Assembly: GCA_003242275.1 (NCBI GenBank)
Contig: QGUX01000136.1
Span: 1-9,068, forward strand
Length of the DNA stretch: 9,068 nt
Source: Pseudomonadota bacterium
GTDB lineage: Bacteria > Pseudomonadota > Gammaproteobacteria > Steroidobacterales > Steroidobacteraceae
Direction of reading: 5' to 3'
Of this stretch, positions 1-6,570 are shown one piece after another. Each line of letters starts with the position of its first letter. Position 1 is the first letter of the stretch. The translations under genes were made by a program, and so were the position numbers. Below the pieces are notes generated by a model. The model saw only the letters and a program-made list of their open reading frames with translations, was not told the DNA's origin and did no database searches.

Positions 1-503
1 ATGCGGCCGTAGTGGGCGGCTACCTGCGCCAGCAGCGCCGGGCTGCCATCGCGGCGGCGCGGATAGGTGGCGAGCTGCAGCGGCGTGCGCCGCGCCACCC
101 GCGCCAGGCTGGCGCGCAGCGCCGCGTGCGGGAAGAGCTGCGGGTCGGGCAGCGCCTCGCCCAGGCGCACGATGGCCGGATCCAGGCTGGCGTCGGCGAG
201 GCGGCGGAGCATCGCGCGGGTGCCGGCCAGGCGCGCCGTGCGCGGCAGGCTCACCGCGGCCGGCAGCGGCGGCGGTTCGCGCCGCGCGGCGATGAAGTAG
301 CCCGAGCGAGGCCGGGCCTCGATCAGTCCCCGCCGCTCCAGCACGCGCAGCGACGCCACCGCGGTGTTGATGCTGATGCCGCGCTGCCGGGCGAGGCTGC
401 GCACCGACGGCACGCGACTGCGCGCGGGCAGCTGTCCGGCCGCGATCGAGGCGGCCAGTTCCTCGGCCACGGCGAGGTACAGGGGATCCTCGTCATTCGC
501 CAT
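1..503 (-). CDS. MocR-family GntR/aminotransferase transcriptional regulator, N-terminal part (runs off left edge)
   Basis: Reading the minus strand from the ATG at 503 gives 167 codons open to the window edge, so the gene is partial at its 3' end. Residues about 7-71 form a GntR-type winged helix: a helix with PLYLAVAEEL, then PSVRSLARQRGISINTAV (about 32-49) and the wing ending RPRSGYFI (about 64-71). After a proline-rich linker comes the start of a fold-type-I aminotransferase-like domain, with LGEALPDPQLFP (about 114-125) and a tyrosine-containing segment near 148 where MocR proteins usually have a Y-G-D-P-type motif. The PLP lysine would lie outside the window. MocR proteins bind PLP and an amino-acid-related ligand and often control a divergent transporter or enzyme gene; here the divergent neighbour is a LysE-type exporter. 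No strong Shine-Dalgarno precedes the ATG; a GTG two codons upstream is an alternative start. The target amino acid cannot be told from sequence. Confidence 0.88.
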   Translation of the reverse strand, partial: MANDEDPLYLAVAEELAASIAAGQLPARSRVPSVRSLARQRGISINTAVASLRVLERRGLIEARPRSGYFIAARREPPPLPAAVSLPRTARLAGTRAMLRRLADASLDPAIVRLGEALPDPQLFPHAALRASLARVARRTPLQLATYPRRRDGSPALLAQVAAHYGR

Positions 504-511
504 GGACACAA

Positions 512-550
512 CTGTATCCCATTATTTTCTGGCAATGTGTATCTGTACCC
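512..550. promoter_or_regulatory. Candidate MocR operator and divergent promoter region
   Basis: The 76-bp gap between the two divergent start codons (504-579) contains an AT-rich stretch unlike its surroundings. TGTATC occurs exactly at 513-518 and 538-543 in the same orientation, 25 bp start to start, and a related CTGTACCC follows at 543-550, echoing CTGTATCC at 512-519. MocR regulators such as GabR bind widely spaced direct repeats, so this could be the operator for the flanking genes. On the minus strand a weak promoter reading is GGTACA (544-549) and AATAAT (521-526) with a 17-bp spacer, which the repeats would overlap. I could not pick a clear plus-strand promoter for the exporter. The operator role is inference; only the repeated words are seen directly. 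Confidence 0.4.
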
Positions 551-579
551 TTCCGTCGTGCTGTTCCAACCTCTCGCGC

Positions 580-1194
580 ATGCCGACGGTTGCGCTGTTG
601 CCGCTCGCCCTGTTCTGCCTGGTGGCCTCGATCACTCCGGGGCCGAACAACGTCCTGCTGATGCGTTCGGGCGCCAGCTTCGGCGTGCGCGGCTCCACCG
701 GGCACATGCTGGGCATCCAGCTCGGCTGCCTCGCCCTGCTGCTCCTGTGCTGGATGGGCGTGGGCACGCTGCTGCTGGCACTGCCCACCGCCTTCCTCGT
801 GATGCGCTGGGCCTGCTTCCTCTACCTGCTGTGGCTGGCGCTGGTGATCCTGGGCGAGGCACGCGGCGTGGCCGCGGCGGGGAACGGCAACGGCGCCTTC
901 CTGCCCCGTCCCATGCGCTGGTACGAGGCCAGCGCCTTCCAGCTCGTCAATCCCAAGGCGTGGATGATGGCGGTGACCATGGCCAGCGCCTTCTATGGCA
1001 GCAACGCACCGGGTGCGCCCGAGATCGCGGTGGCCGCGGCCACCTGGGTGGCCATCGGCACGCCGAGCATGCTGGTGTGGACCCTGTGGGGCGCGACCAT
1101 CGAGCGCGTGCTTCGCCGGCCGCGGGAGCGGCAGGTGTACGCACTGCTGATGGCGGCCGCGGTGGCCGCTACGGCGCTGTGGATGCTGCGTTGA
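580..1194 (+). CDS. LysE/RhtB-family amino-acid exporter
   Basis: The 204-residue product matches the usual size of LysE/RhtB exporters (about 200-210 residues). It carries the family's PGPNN motif at residues 20-24, in the first membrane helix, and NPKAW at 124-128, before a later helix. About six hydrophobic helices are visible (roughly 4-26, 42-66, 72-92, 120-136, 142-164, 182-203). Proteins of this family export lysine, homoserine, threonine, cysteine-related or other small solutes across the inner membrane by proton-coupled transport; the substrate here is unknown. The frame stays open upstream with an ATG at 535, but starting at 580 places PGPNN at its normal distance from the N-terminus. 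The divergent MocR-type regulator suggests that export responds to an amino acid or its derivative. The last 26 bases overlap the 3' end of the convergent membrane-protein gene. Confidence 0.9.
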   Translation: MPTVALLPLALFCLVASITPGPNNVLLMRSGASFGVRGSTGHMLGIQLGCLALLLLCWMGVGTLLLALPTAFLVMRWACFLYLLWLALVILGEARGVAAAGNGNGAFLPRPMRWYEASAFQLVNPKAWMMAVTMASAFYGSNAPGAPEIAVAAATWVAIGTPSMLVWTLWGATIERVLRRPRERQVYALLMAAAVAATALWMLR

Positions 1195-1984
1195 GCCGCC
1201 GCCAGATGGTGACGGTCACCGCACCGCCGTAGACCACCGGCACGGCCAGCATCAGCGCCATCAGCCAGCGCGACAGCGCCAGGCCGCCGGGCGTGGGCGT
1301 GGACTGCCCGGCCAGTCCCATGATCAGGCCGAGGAAGATGCCGGTGAGCAGCACGAACACCAGCACCGCCGCAAGCAGGGTGCCGGCGAGCTGCAGCAGC
1401 GCCGGCCAGCGGCCGCGCACCAGCGCGAGGCTGCTGGAAAGCGCGGCCAGCGGCGCGCGCGGCCTGAGCTTCGGCGCACCCGCCGCGCCCGCGTTCCGCT
1501 GTTCGGCGTCGATGTCGCCGGCCACCAGCGCCGGCCAGGCGAACCAGGCATGGATCAGCAGCAGCAGCGCCGCCAGTGTCAGCAACCCTCCCCACGGCCA
1601 GAATCCCCGCCAGGCCGTCACCAGCATGGCGGGCAGCAGCGGCAACAGCATCAGGAGCAGCAGCACCAGCACGAAGGGCACGTCCACCGCGGCCTGGCGG
1701 ATGCACTCCAGCAGCGGCGGGCGCGGCCTGCCCTGCGCGAGCACGAGCTGCCAGCGCAGCACGCCGCCATAGCAGACCAGCGTCAGCACGATGCTGGCGA
1801 AGGTCAGTCCCCACCACTCGCGCGTGTACGCCAGGCTCCGCGCGCCGCTCATCGCCGCCTCCGATCCCGGCGTCGCGCCGGCCGCCACGCCGACGATGGC
1901 CAGCGGCAGGCACACGGGCAGGCAGGCCTTGAACAGCGGCCACGCAGCGCCCAGGATTTCGCGCGGCGCGAGGCTGGCAGGCAT
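1169..1984 (-). CDS. Six-helix inner-membrane protein of unknown function
   Basis: The 271-residue product is strongly hydrophobic with about six likely membrane segments (near residues 17-37, 58-78, 103-125, 132-152, 197-222 and 240-260). A cytoplasmic-type loop at 153-195 lies between helices 4 and 5. The pattern 'FAWPALVAGD' (148-157) followed by 'ALSSSLALVRGRWP' (181-194) resembles the P-A-L-V...A-L-x-x-S-x-x-L-v-x-G-x-W layout of several loosely related bacterial six-helix membrane families (YciC-like and similar DUFs), so a member of that broad group is likely. No catalytic or transport signature is evident. The ATG at 1984 was chosen because the sequence upstream is proline- and alanine-rich and unlike a membrane protein; it has no clear Shine-Dalgarno. 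The gene overlaps the end of the convergent LysE gene by 26 bp and diverges from prmC. Confidence 0.75.
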   Translation of the reverse strand: MPASLAPREILGAAWPLFKACLPVCLPLAIVGVAAGATPGSEAAMSGARSLAYTREWWGLTFASIVLTLVCYGGVLRWQLVLAQGRPRPPLLECIRQAAVDVPFVLVLLLLMLLPLLPAMLVTAWRGFWPWGGLLTLAALLLLIHAWFAWPALVAGDIDAEQRNAGAAGAPKLRPRAPLAALSSSLALVRGRWPALLQLAGTLLAAVLVFVLLTGIFLGLIMGLAGQSTPTPGGLALSRWLMALMLAVPVVYGGAVTVTIWRRLNAASTAP

Positions 1985-2015
1985 GGGCAGCGGCAGGGGT
2001 GCGCGCGGGTGCGCG

Positions 2016-2019
2016 GGAG
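2016..2019 (+). promoter_or_regulatory. Shine-Dalgarno of prmC
   Basis: GGAG lies 8 bases before the ATG at 2028. It supports that start over in-frame codons further downstream, such as GTG at 2049, which also has an AGG at fair spacing. Confidence 0.45.
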
Positions 2020-2027
2020 CGGGATCG

Positions 2028-2897
2028 ATGGACAAGGCAGGTGATCCGGTGAATGCGGAAGGCGGCGGCAATTTAGCAGAGCCGGCCACGGTGGGCGCGC
2101 TGCTGTCGGCGGCCACTGCCCTGCCGGTTGGCAGGCTCGACGCCGAAGTGCTGCTGGCGGCGCTGCTGCGCCTGCCGCGCGCGCAGCTCATCGCCTTCGA
2201 GGAACGGGCGGTGGACCCGCTGACCGCCGCGATGTTCCAGGCGGGCCTGGAGCGCCTGGCCGCCGGCGAGCCACTGGCCTACGTCACCGGCGTGAAGGAG
2301 TTCTGGTCGCTGCCGGTCACGGTGGCGCCGGGGGTGCTGGTGCCGCGGCCGGAAACCGAGCTGCTGGTGGAGCTTTGCCTCGCGCGCCTGGGCCCGGAGG
2401 CGCGCCGGGTCGCCGACCTCGGCACCGGCAGCGGCGCCATCGCGCTGGCGCTCTCGCGCGAGCGTCCCGCCTGGCGCATCGTGGCCACCGACCAGTCGGC
2501 CGATGCGCTGGACATCGCGCGCGCCAACTGCCGGCGCCTCGGCGCGGCCAACGTGGAACTGCGGCAGGGAAGCTGGTGCGAACCGCTGGTTACGGAACGC
2601 TTCGATGCCATCGTCAGCAACCCGCCCTACATCGCGCCAGGGGATCCCGCGCTCGCGGCATTGCGTCACGAACCCGTGGAAGCGCTGGTCGCTGCGGACC
2701 AGGGTTTCGCCGACCTGTTCGCCATCGCGGCATGCGCCCGCACCCACCTCCTGCCCGGCGGCCTGTTGCTGCTCGAGCACGGCGCCGGGCAATCCCCGAA
2801 GTTGATGGAGCACCTCGCCGGGCTCGGCTACCGGGACCCCGCCAGCCACCGCGACCTCGCCGGGCACGACCGCGTGGTTTCCGCTGTCTGGCCGTGA
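2028..2897 (+). CDS. prmC: Peptide chain release factor N5-glutamine methyltransferase PrmC (HemK)
   Basis: PrmC methylates the glutamine of the GGQ motif in release factors RF1 and RF2 using S-adenosylmethionine, which makes translation termination efficient. The 289-residue product has an N-terminal helical domain (about 20-95) that binds the release factor, with 'TGVKEFWSLPVTV' at the junction, then PRPETE at 106-111. A Rossmann methyltransferase domain follows, with the SAM-binding loop DLGTGSG at 130-136 and the catalytic NPPY motif at 198-201 that holds the substrate glutamine. It is about 12 residues longer than the E. coli protein, the extra being at the N-terminus. The ATG at 2028 is preferred for its GGAG at proper spacing; GTG at 2049 is possible. 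In many bacteria prmC follows prfA; here no prfA is adjacent, and ppiB and mtgA follow instead. Confidence 0.95.
   Translation: MDKAGDPVNAEGGGNLAEPATVGALLSAATALPVGRLDAEVLLAALLRLPRAQLIAFEERAVDPLTAAMFQAGLERLAAGEPLAYVTGVKEFWSLPVTVAPGVLVPRPETELLVELCLARLGPEARRVADLGTGSGAIALALSRERPAWRIVATDQSADALDIARANCRRLGAANVELRQGSWCEPLVTERFDAIVSNPPYIAPGDPALAALRHEPVEALVAADQGFADLFAIAACARTHLLPGGLLLLEHGAGQSPKLMEHLAGLGYRDPASHRDLAGHDRVVSAVWP
2064..2079 (-). promoter_or_regulatory. Candidate promoter -10 region for the membrane-protein gene
   Basis: On the minus strand this reads CTGCTAAATTGCCGCC: an extended -10 element (TG-C-TAAATT) followed by a GC-rich discriminator. It agrees at 14 of 16 positions with the word at the mreB promoter (8394-8409) and points at the membrane-protein gene about 80 bases downstream. 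No good -35 is visible. The site lies within the first 20 codons of prmC as called here, so either the promoter sits inside prmC or prmC really starts a little later. A 14/16 match can arise by chance in 9 kb, so this rests mostly on position and AT-richness. Confidence 0.35.
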
Positions 2898-2908
2898 GGC
2901 GCGCCAGG

Positions 2909-2923
2909 CTGTAGTGTTGCGCC
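2909..2923 (+). promoter_or_regulatory. Possible promoter -10 region ahead of ppiB
   Basis: In the 50-bp prmC-ppiB gap, CTG-TAGTGT-TGCGCC has the same layout as the mreB word: a TG, a TAnnnT hexamer, then a GC-rich discriminator. No convincing -35 is seen 16-18 bp upstream. It could give ppiB (and mtgA) transcription independent of prmC, but the call is weak. Confidence 0.22.
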
Positions 2924-2947
2924 CTTCCCCCAACCGCAGGATGTCCC

Positions 2948-3445
2948 ATGGTCCGCTTTGAAACCTCCGTCGGTGGATTCACCGTCGAACTGGACGCCGA
3001 GAAGGCACCCGTCACCGTCGCGAACTTCCTCGCCTACGTGGACGAGGGCTTCTACGACGGCCTGATCTTCCACCGCGTCATCCCCGGGTTCATGGTGCAG
3101 GGCGGCGGCATGACTCCGGACATGAGGCCGCGCGAGAACAAGGCGCCGATCAGGAACGAAGCGGCCAACGGCCTGAAGAACAGGCGCGGCACCATCGCGA
3201 TGGCGCGCACCAACGTGGTCGACTCGGCCACCTCGCAGTTCTTCATCAACCTGGTGGACAACGACTTCCTCGACTACCAGGGCCCGCACAACTACGGCTA
3301 TGCCGTGTTCGGCCGGGTGGTGGACGGCATGGACACCATCGACCGCATCGCGAAGGAGCGCACCGGCCGCAGGAAGGGACACGACGACGTGCCCATCAAC
3401 GACGTGGTAATCACCTCGGTGCGCCGCGTCGAACCCGCGGCCTGA
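2948..3445 (+). CDS. ppiB: Cyclophilin-type peptidyl-prolyl cis-trans isomerase (PpiB-like, cytoplasmic)
   Basis: Cyclophilins speed the cis-trans isomerisation of proline peptide bonds during protein folding. The 165-residue product is a single cyclophilin domain of the length of E. coli PpiB, without a signal peptide, so it should be cytoplasmic. The active-site block [13 protein letters not shown] spans 41-53, with R43, F48, M49 and Q51 matching Arg55, Phe60, Met61 and Gln63 of human cyclophilin A. The second block '[20 protein letters not shown]' follows. At the position of the cyclosporin-contact tryptophan (Trp121 in cyclophilin A) the protein appears to have phenylalanine in 'NDFLDY', as bacterial PpiB proteins do, which usually goes with low cyclosporin sensitivity. 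AGGA at 2938-2941, six bases before the ATG, fixes the start. It lies 50 bp after prmC and 23 bp before mtgA, on the same strand. Confidence 0.95.
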   Translation: MVRFETSVGGFTVELDAEKAPVTVANFLAYVDEGFYDGLIFHRVIPGFMVQGGGMTPDMRPRENKAPIRNEAANGLKNRRGTIAMARTNVVDSATSQFFINLVDNDFLDYQGPHNYGYAVFGRVVDGMDTIDRIAKERTGRRKGHDDVPINDVVITSVRRVEPAA

Positions 3446-3468
3446 TCCGCGCGCGAAGCACGCCTCCA

Positions 3469-4194
3469 ATGGCTCGCAGGCGTGGCTTCTGGCGGCGTCT
3501 GCTGCGCCGGCTCCTGTTCACGGCCGGCGCACTGCTGCTCTTCACCGTGCTGCTGGTGGCCGCACTGCGCTTCATCGACCCGCCGGCCAGCAGCTTCATG
3601 CTGCAGGCCCGCATCGGGTCCTGGCTGGACGGCAAGCCCGGCACGCCCGGCATCCGGCAGCAATGGCGCGACTTCGGGCAGATCTCGCCCGAGCTGGCGC
3701 TGGCCGTGGTCGCCTCCGAGGACCAGCGCTTCACCGTGCACCACGGCTTCGACTTCCGCGAGATCGGGAAGGCGCTGCGCGAAGCCGACGCCGGCCGGCG
3801 CATGCGCGGCGCCAGCACCATCACGCAGCAGGTGGCGAAGAACCTGTTCCTGTGGAACGGCCGCAGCTGGGTGAGGAAGGGACTGGAGGCCTGGTTCACG
3901 GTGCTGATCGAGCTCACCTGGCCCAAGCGGCGCATCCTCGAGGTGTACCTGAACATCGCCGAGTTCGGCCCCGGCATCTACGGCGCCGAGGCCGCGGCGC
4001 AGGCCTGCTTCGGCAAGCCCGCGGCGAGGCTCACCCGCGGGGAAGCGGCGCGGCTGGCGGCGGTGCTGCCGAACCCGAAGCGACTTTCCGCCGCCAATCC
4101 GGGTCCCTATGTACTGCGGCGACAGGCCGGGATCGAGCAACAGATGACCGCACTGGGCGGCACGGCGTGGCTGATGGCGGAACTGGCGCGCTGA
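3469..4194 (+). CDS. mtgA: Monofunctional biosynthetic peptidoglycan transglycosylase MtgA (GT51)
   Basis: MtgA polymerises lipid II into glycan strands at the inner membrane without a transpeptidase domain. The 241-residue product has the usual MtgA length. A short basic N-terminus (ARRRGFWRRLLRR) is followed by one membrane anchor at about 16-34, so the catalytic domain faces the periplasm. GT51 motifs are in order: EDQRF at 84-88 with the catalytic glutamate E84, GASTITQQVAKN at 114-125, and R155-ILEVYLN-162 with the second conserved glutamate E158, continuing into 'IAEFGPGIYG'. The C-terminal part 'LTRGEAARLAAVLPNPKRL' is also typical. There is no penicillin-binding domain, which separates it from class A PBPs. 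The ATG at 3469 has only a weak Shine-Dalgarno, but no better in-frame start is near. The gene ends 34 bp from the convergent hslO stop codon. Confidence 0.95.
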   Translation: MARRRGFWRRLLRRLLFTAGALLLFTVLLVAALRFIDPPASSFMLQARIGSWLDGKPGTPGIRQQWRDFGQISPELALAVVASEDQRFTVHHGFDFREIGKALREADAGRRMRGASTITQQVAKNLFLWNGRSWVRKGLEAWFTVLIELTWPKRRILEVYLNIAEFGPGIYGAEAAAQACFGKPAARLTRGEAARLAAVLPNPKRLSAANPGPYVLRRQAGIEQQMTALGGTAWLMAELAR

Positions 4195-4228
4195 GGCTGC
4201 ATCCCCGCCGACGTGCCCGCGTGACCGT

Positions 4229-5122
4229 TCAGTTGAGGCTGGAATTGCCCGGCGAGACCGGCAGGAACAGCTCCGCCGCGTCCACCGCGTCGAAACGGTA
4301 GGGCCGCCGGCAGAACTCGCAGGTCACCTCCACCTCGCCCAGTTCCGCCACGATGGATTCCACTTCCTCCCGGCCCAGGCCGCGCAGCATCGCCGCCACG
4401 CGTCCGCGGTCGCAGCGGCAGGCGAAGCGCACTTCCTCGGCGTCGAACAGGCGGATGTCATGCCGCCCGAACAGGTTGGCCAGCAGCTGCTCCACCGGAT
4501 GGGTCAGGAGCTCGCCGGCGCTGAGCGTGGCCATCATCGCGGCCACCTCTTCCCACAGCTCCAGCGTCCCGGCGGCGCCCGCCTCGCCCTGGGAGACGGG
4601 CAGCTTCTGCAGCAGCAGGCCGGCGGCGCTGAATTCATCGGCCGCCAGCACGATGGCGGTGGGAAGCTGCTCGGAAACGGCGAAGTAGTTCTCCAGGCAC
4701 TGGCCCAGGGTCTCGCCGTCCAGCGGCACCACGCCCTGCCAGGCCGGCGAGCGCTCGCCCTGCTCCACGCTGACCACCAGCCGCCCGCCCTCCACCAGGC
4801 GCGGAAACGGTACCCGGGCGGTATCCGCGCCCTCGCGCACCTGGGCGACGCCGCGCAGCGTGCGCGCATCGGTGGCCTGGGCCACCAGCATCGACACCGG
4901 CCCGCGGCTGCCGCCAAGCTGCAGCGTCATGGTGCCGGTGAACTTCAGCGAGGCCGACAGCAGCACGGTGGCGGCGAGCGCCTCGCCGAGCAGGTTCCTG
5001 GCTTCGGGCGGCAGCACCTGGTGCTCGCGCGCCTCGATCCAGGCGCGCGAGAGGTGCACCCAGTGACCGCGCACGGGCGCGTCCTCGAACAGGAAGCGCC
5101 GCAGGCGATCGGATTCGCTCAC
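4229..5122 (-). CDS. hslO: Hsp33 redox-regulated chaperone
   Basis: Hsp33 is a cytoplasmic holdase that is silent when reduced and zinc-bound, and active when oxidative stress or bleach-type oxidants form disulfides in its C-terminal cysteines. The 297-residue product opens with '[20 protein letters not shown]', the usual start of the family, continues through the N-terminal substrate-binding domain ('[11 protein letters not shown]' and the helical linker), and ends in the redox domain. That domain shows the CxC pair at C235 and C237 and the CxxC pair at C268 and C271, so all four zinc ligands are present and the switch should work. The start is GTG at 5122, whose GTGA overlaps the gatB stop codon by four bases. 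This implies translational coupling to gatB rather than an independent start. It is the last gene of the gatCAB cluster, with no terminator visible beyond it. Confidence 0.95.
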   Translation of the reverse strand: MSESDRLRRFLFEDAPVRGHWVHLSRAWIEAREHQVLPPEARNLLGEALAATVLLSASLKFTGTMTLQLGGSRGPVSMLVAQATDARTLRGVAQVREGADTARVPFPRLVEGGRLVVSVEQGERSPAWQGVVPLDGETLGQCLENYFAVSEQLPTAIVLAADEFSAAGLLLQKLPVSQGEAGAAGTLELWEEVAAMMATLSAGELLTHPVEQLLANLFGRHDIRLFDAEEVRFACRCDRGRVAAMLRGLGREEVESIVAELGEVEVTCEFCRRPYRFDAVDAAELFLPVSPGNSSLN

Positions 5123-6570
5123 GGCGCCAGCTTCTTCTTCAGCAGCTCGTTGAGCAGCGCCGGGTTGGCCTTGCCACCGGTGGCCTTCATGGCCTGGCCG
5201 ACGAAGAAGCCGAACAGCTTGTCCTTGCCGGCGCGGTAATCGGCCAGCTGCTTCGGGTTCGCCGCCATGATCTCGTCGATGACCTTGCCGATCGCGGCCG
5301 GGTCGGTGATCTGCTTCAGGCCGCGCGCCTCGATGACGGTGTCGGCATCGCTGCGGTCGGCCCACATCACCTCGAACACTTCCTTGGCGATCTTGCCGGA
5401 GATGGTCTCGTCGACGATGCGGGCCAGCAGGCCGCCGAGCTGGGCCGCGGTCAGGCGGCTTCCGGTGACCTCCAGGCCGTCCTTGTTCAGCGCGGCCGAG
5501 AAATCGCCCATCACCCAGTTGGCAGCCAGCTTCGGGTCCGACGGCACGGCCTTCGCCACGGCCTCGTAGAAGTCGGCCATCTCGCGGCTGGCGGTCAGCA
5601 CCTGCGCGTCGTAGGCCGGCAGGCCGTACTGCTGCTGGAAGCGGCGGGCCTTCTGGTCCGGCAGCTCGGGCAGGCGGGCGCGCTCGCCCTCGATGTATGC
5701 CTCGTCCAGCACCAGCGGCAGCAGGTCCGGGTCCGGGAAGTAGCGGTAGTCGTTGGCCTCTTCCTTGGTGCGCATCGAGCGCGTCTCGTCCTTGTCGGCG
5801 TCGTACAGGCGCGTCTCCTGCACCACCTTGCCGCCGGACTCGATCAGGTCGATCTGGCGCTGCACCTCGTAGTTGATGGCCTTCTCGACGAAGCGGAAGG
5901 AGTTGAGGTTCTTCAGCTCCGCGCGGGTGCCGAACTTCGCCTCGCCCCGGCGCCGCACCGACACGTTGGCGTCGCAGCGGAACGAGCCCTCCTGCATGTT
6001 GCCGTCGCAGATGCCCAGGTAGCGCACCAGCGTGTGCACCTTCTTCATGTAGGCAACGGCTTCCTTTGCCGAGCGCAGGTCCGGCTCGGAGACGATCTCC
6101 AGCAGCGGCGTGCCGGCGCGGTTCAGGTCGATGGCCGAGACGCCCACGTGCCCCTCGTGCAGGCTCTTGCCGGCATCCTCCTCCAGGTGCGCGCGGGTAA
6201 TGCCGATGCGCTTGACCGTGCCGTCCTCCAGCAGGATGTCCAGGTGGCCGTTGGCCACGATGGGCAGCTCGTACTGGCTGATCTGGTAGCCCTTGGGCAG
6301 GTCGGGGTAGAAGTAGTTCTTGCGCGCGAACACCGAGCGGCGCGCCACGGTGGCCTCGATGGCCAGGCCGAACTGCACCGCCATGCGCACCGCCTCGGCG
6401 TTGAGCACCGGCAGCACGCCCGGGTAGCCCAGGTCCACCAGGTCGGCCTGGGTGTTGGGCTCGGCGCCGTAGGCCGTGGGCGAGCCGGAGAAGATCTTGG
6501 TCTTGGTGGCGAGCTGGGCGTGGATCTCCAGCCCGATGACGGTTTCCCATTCCATGTCGTGCGCGCTCAT
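5119..6570 (-). CDS. gatB: Asp-tRNA(Asn)/Glu-tRNA(Gln) amidotransferase subunit B
   Basis: GatB is the kinase/amidation subunit of GatCAB: it recognises mischarged Asp-tRNA(Asn) or Glu-tRNA(Gln), activates the side chain with ATP and uses ammonia from GatA to make the amide. The 483-residue product has the family's usual length. It opens with '[15 protein letters not shown]', then '[20 protein letters not shown]' and '[11 protein letters not shown]' in the cradle domain, a helical middle part, and the YqeY-like tail that binds the tRNA elbow, with [13 protein letters not shown] at about 458-470. The ATG at 6570 overlaps the gatA stop as ATGA; a second ATG five codons later (6555) is an alternative. 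The same frame stays open about 900 bases upstream of the start, inside gatA, which is a high-GC artefact and not a fusion. Confidence 0.97.
   Translation of the reverse strand: MSAHDMEWETVIGLEIHAQLATKTKIFSGSPTAYGAEPNTQADLVDLGYPGVLPVLNAEAVRMAVQFGLAIEATVARRSVFARKNYFYPDLPKGYQISQYELPIVANGHLDILLEDGTVKRIGITRAHLEEDAGKSLHEGHVGVSAIDLNRAGTPLLEIVSEPDLRSAKEAVAYMKKVHTLVRYLGICDGNMQEGSFRCDANVSVRRRGEAKFGTRAELKNLNSFRFVEKAINYEVQRQIDLIESGGKVVQETRLYDADKDETRSMRTKEEANDYRYFPDPDLLPLVLDEAYIEGERARLPELPDQKARRFQQQYGLPAYDAQVLTASREMADFYEAVAKAVPSDPKLAANWVMGDFSAALNKDGLEVTGSRLTAAQLGGLLARIVDETISGKIAKEVFEVMWADRSDADTVIEARGLKQITDPAAIGKVIDEIMAANPKQLADYRAGKDKLFGFFVGQAMKATGGKANPALLNELLKKKLAP

Noticed and set aside
12..1232. A 406-codon plus-strand open frame covering the regulator and part of the exporter
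   Set aside because: Its translation is arginine- and alanine-rich low complexity, typical of a shadow frame in high-GC DNA, while the MocR and LysE frames give clear family motifs.
1791..2027. Upstream extension of the prmC frame by 79 codons
   Set aside because: It overlaps the start of the divergent membrane-protein gene, has no PrmC similarity, and the Shine-Dalgarno favours 2028.
1293..2044. Plus-strand open frames opposite the membrane protein, rich in Gln, Arg and Ser
   Set aside because: They mirror leucine- and alanine-rich codons of the real membrane-protein frame and show no independent domain or start signal.
4229..6550. A single 773-codon minus-strand frame that would fuse hslO to upstream sequence
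   Set aside because: Only the part after the GTG at 5122 looks like Hsp33; the rest is the out-of-frame shadow of gatB. The GTGA overlap explains the junction.
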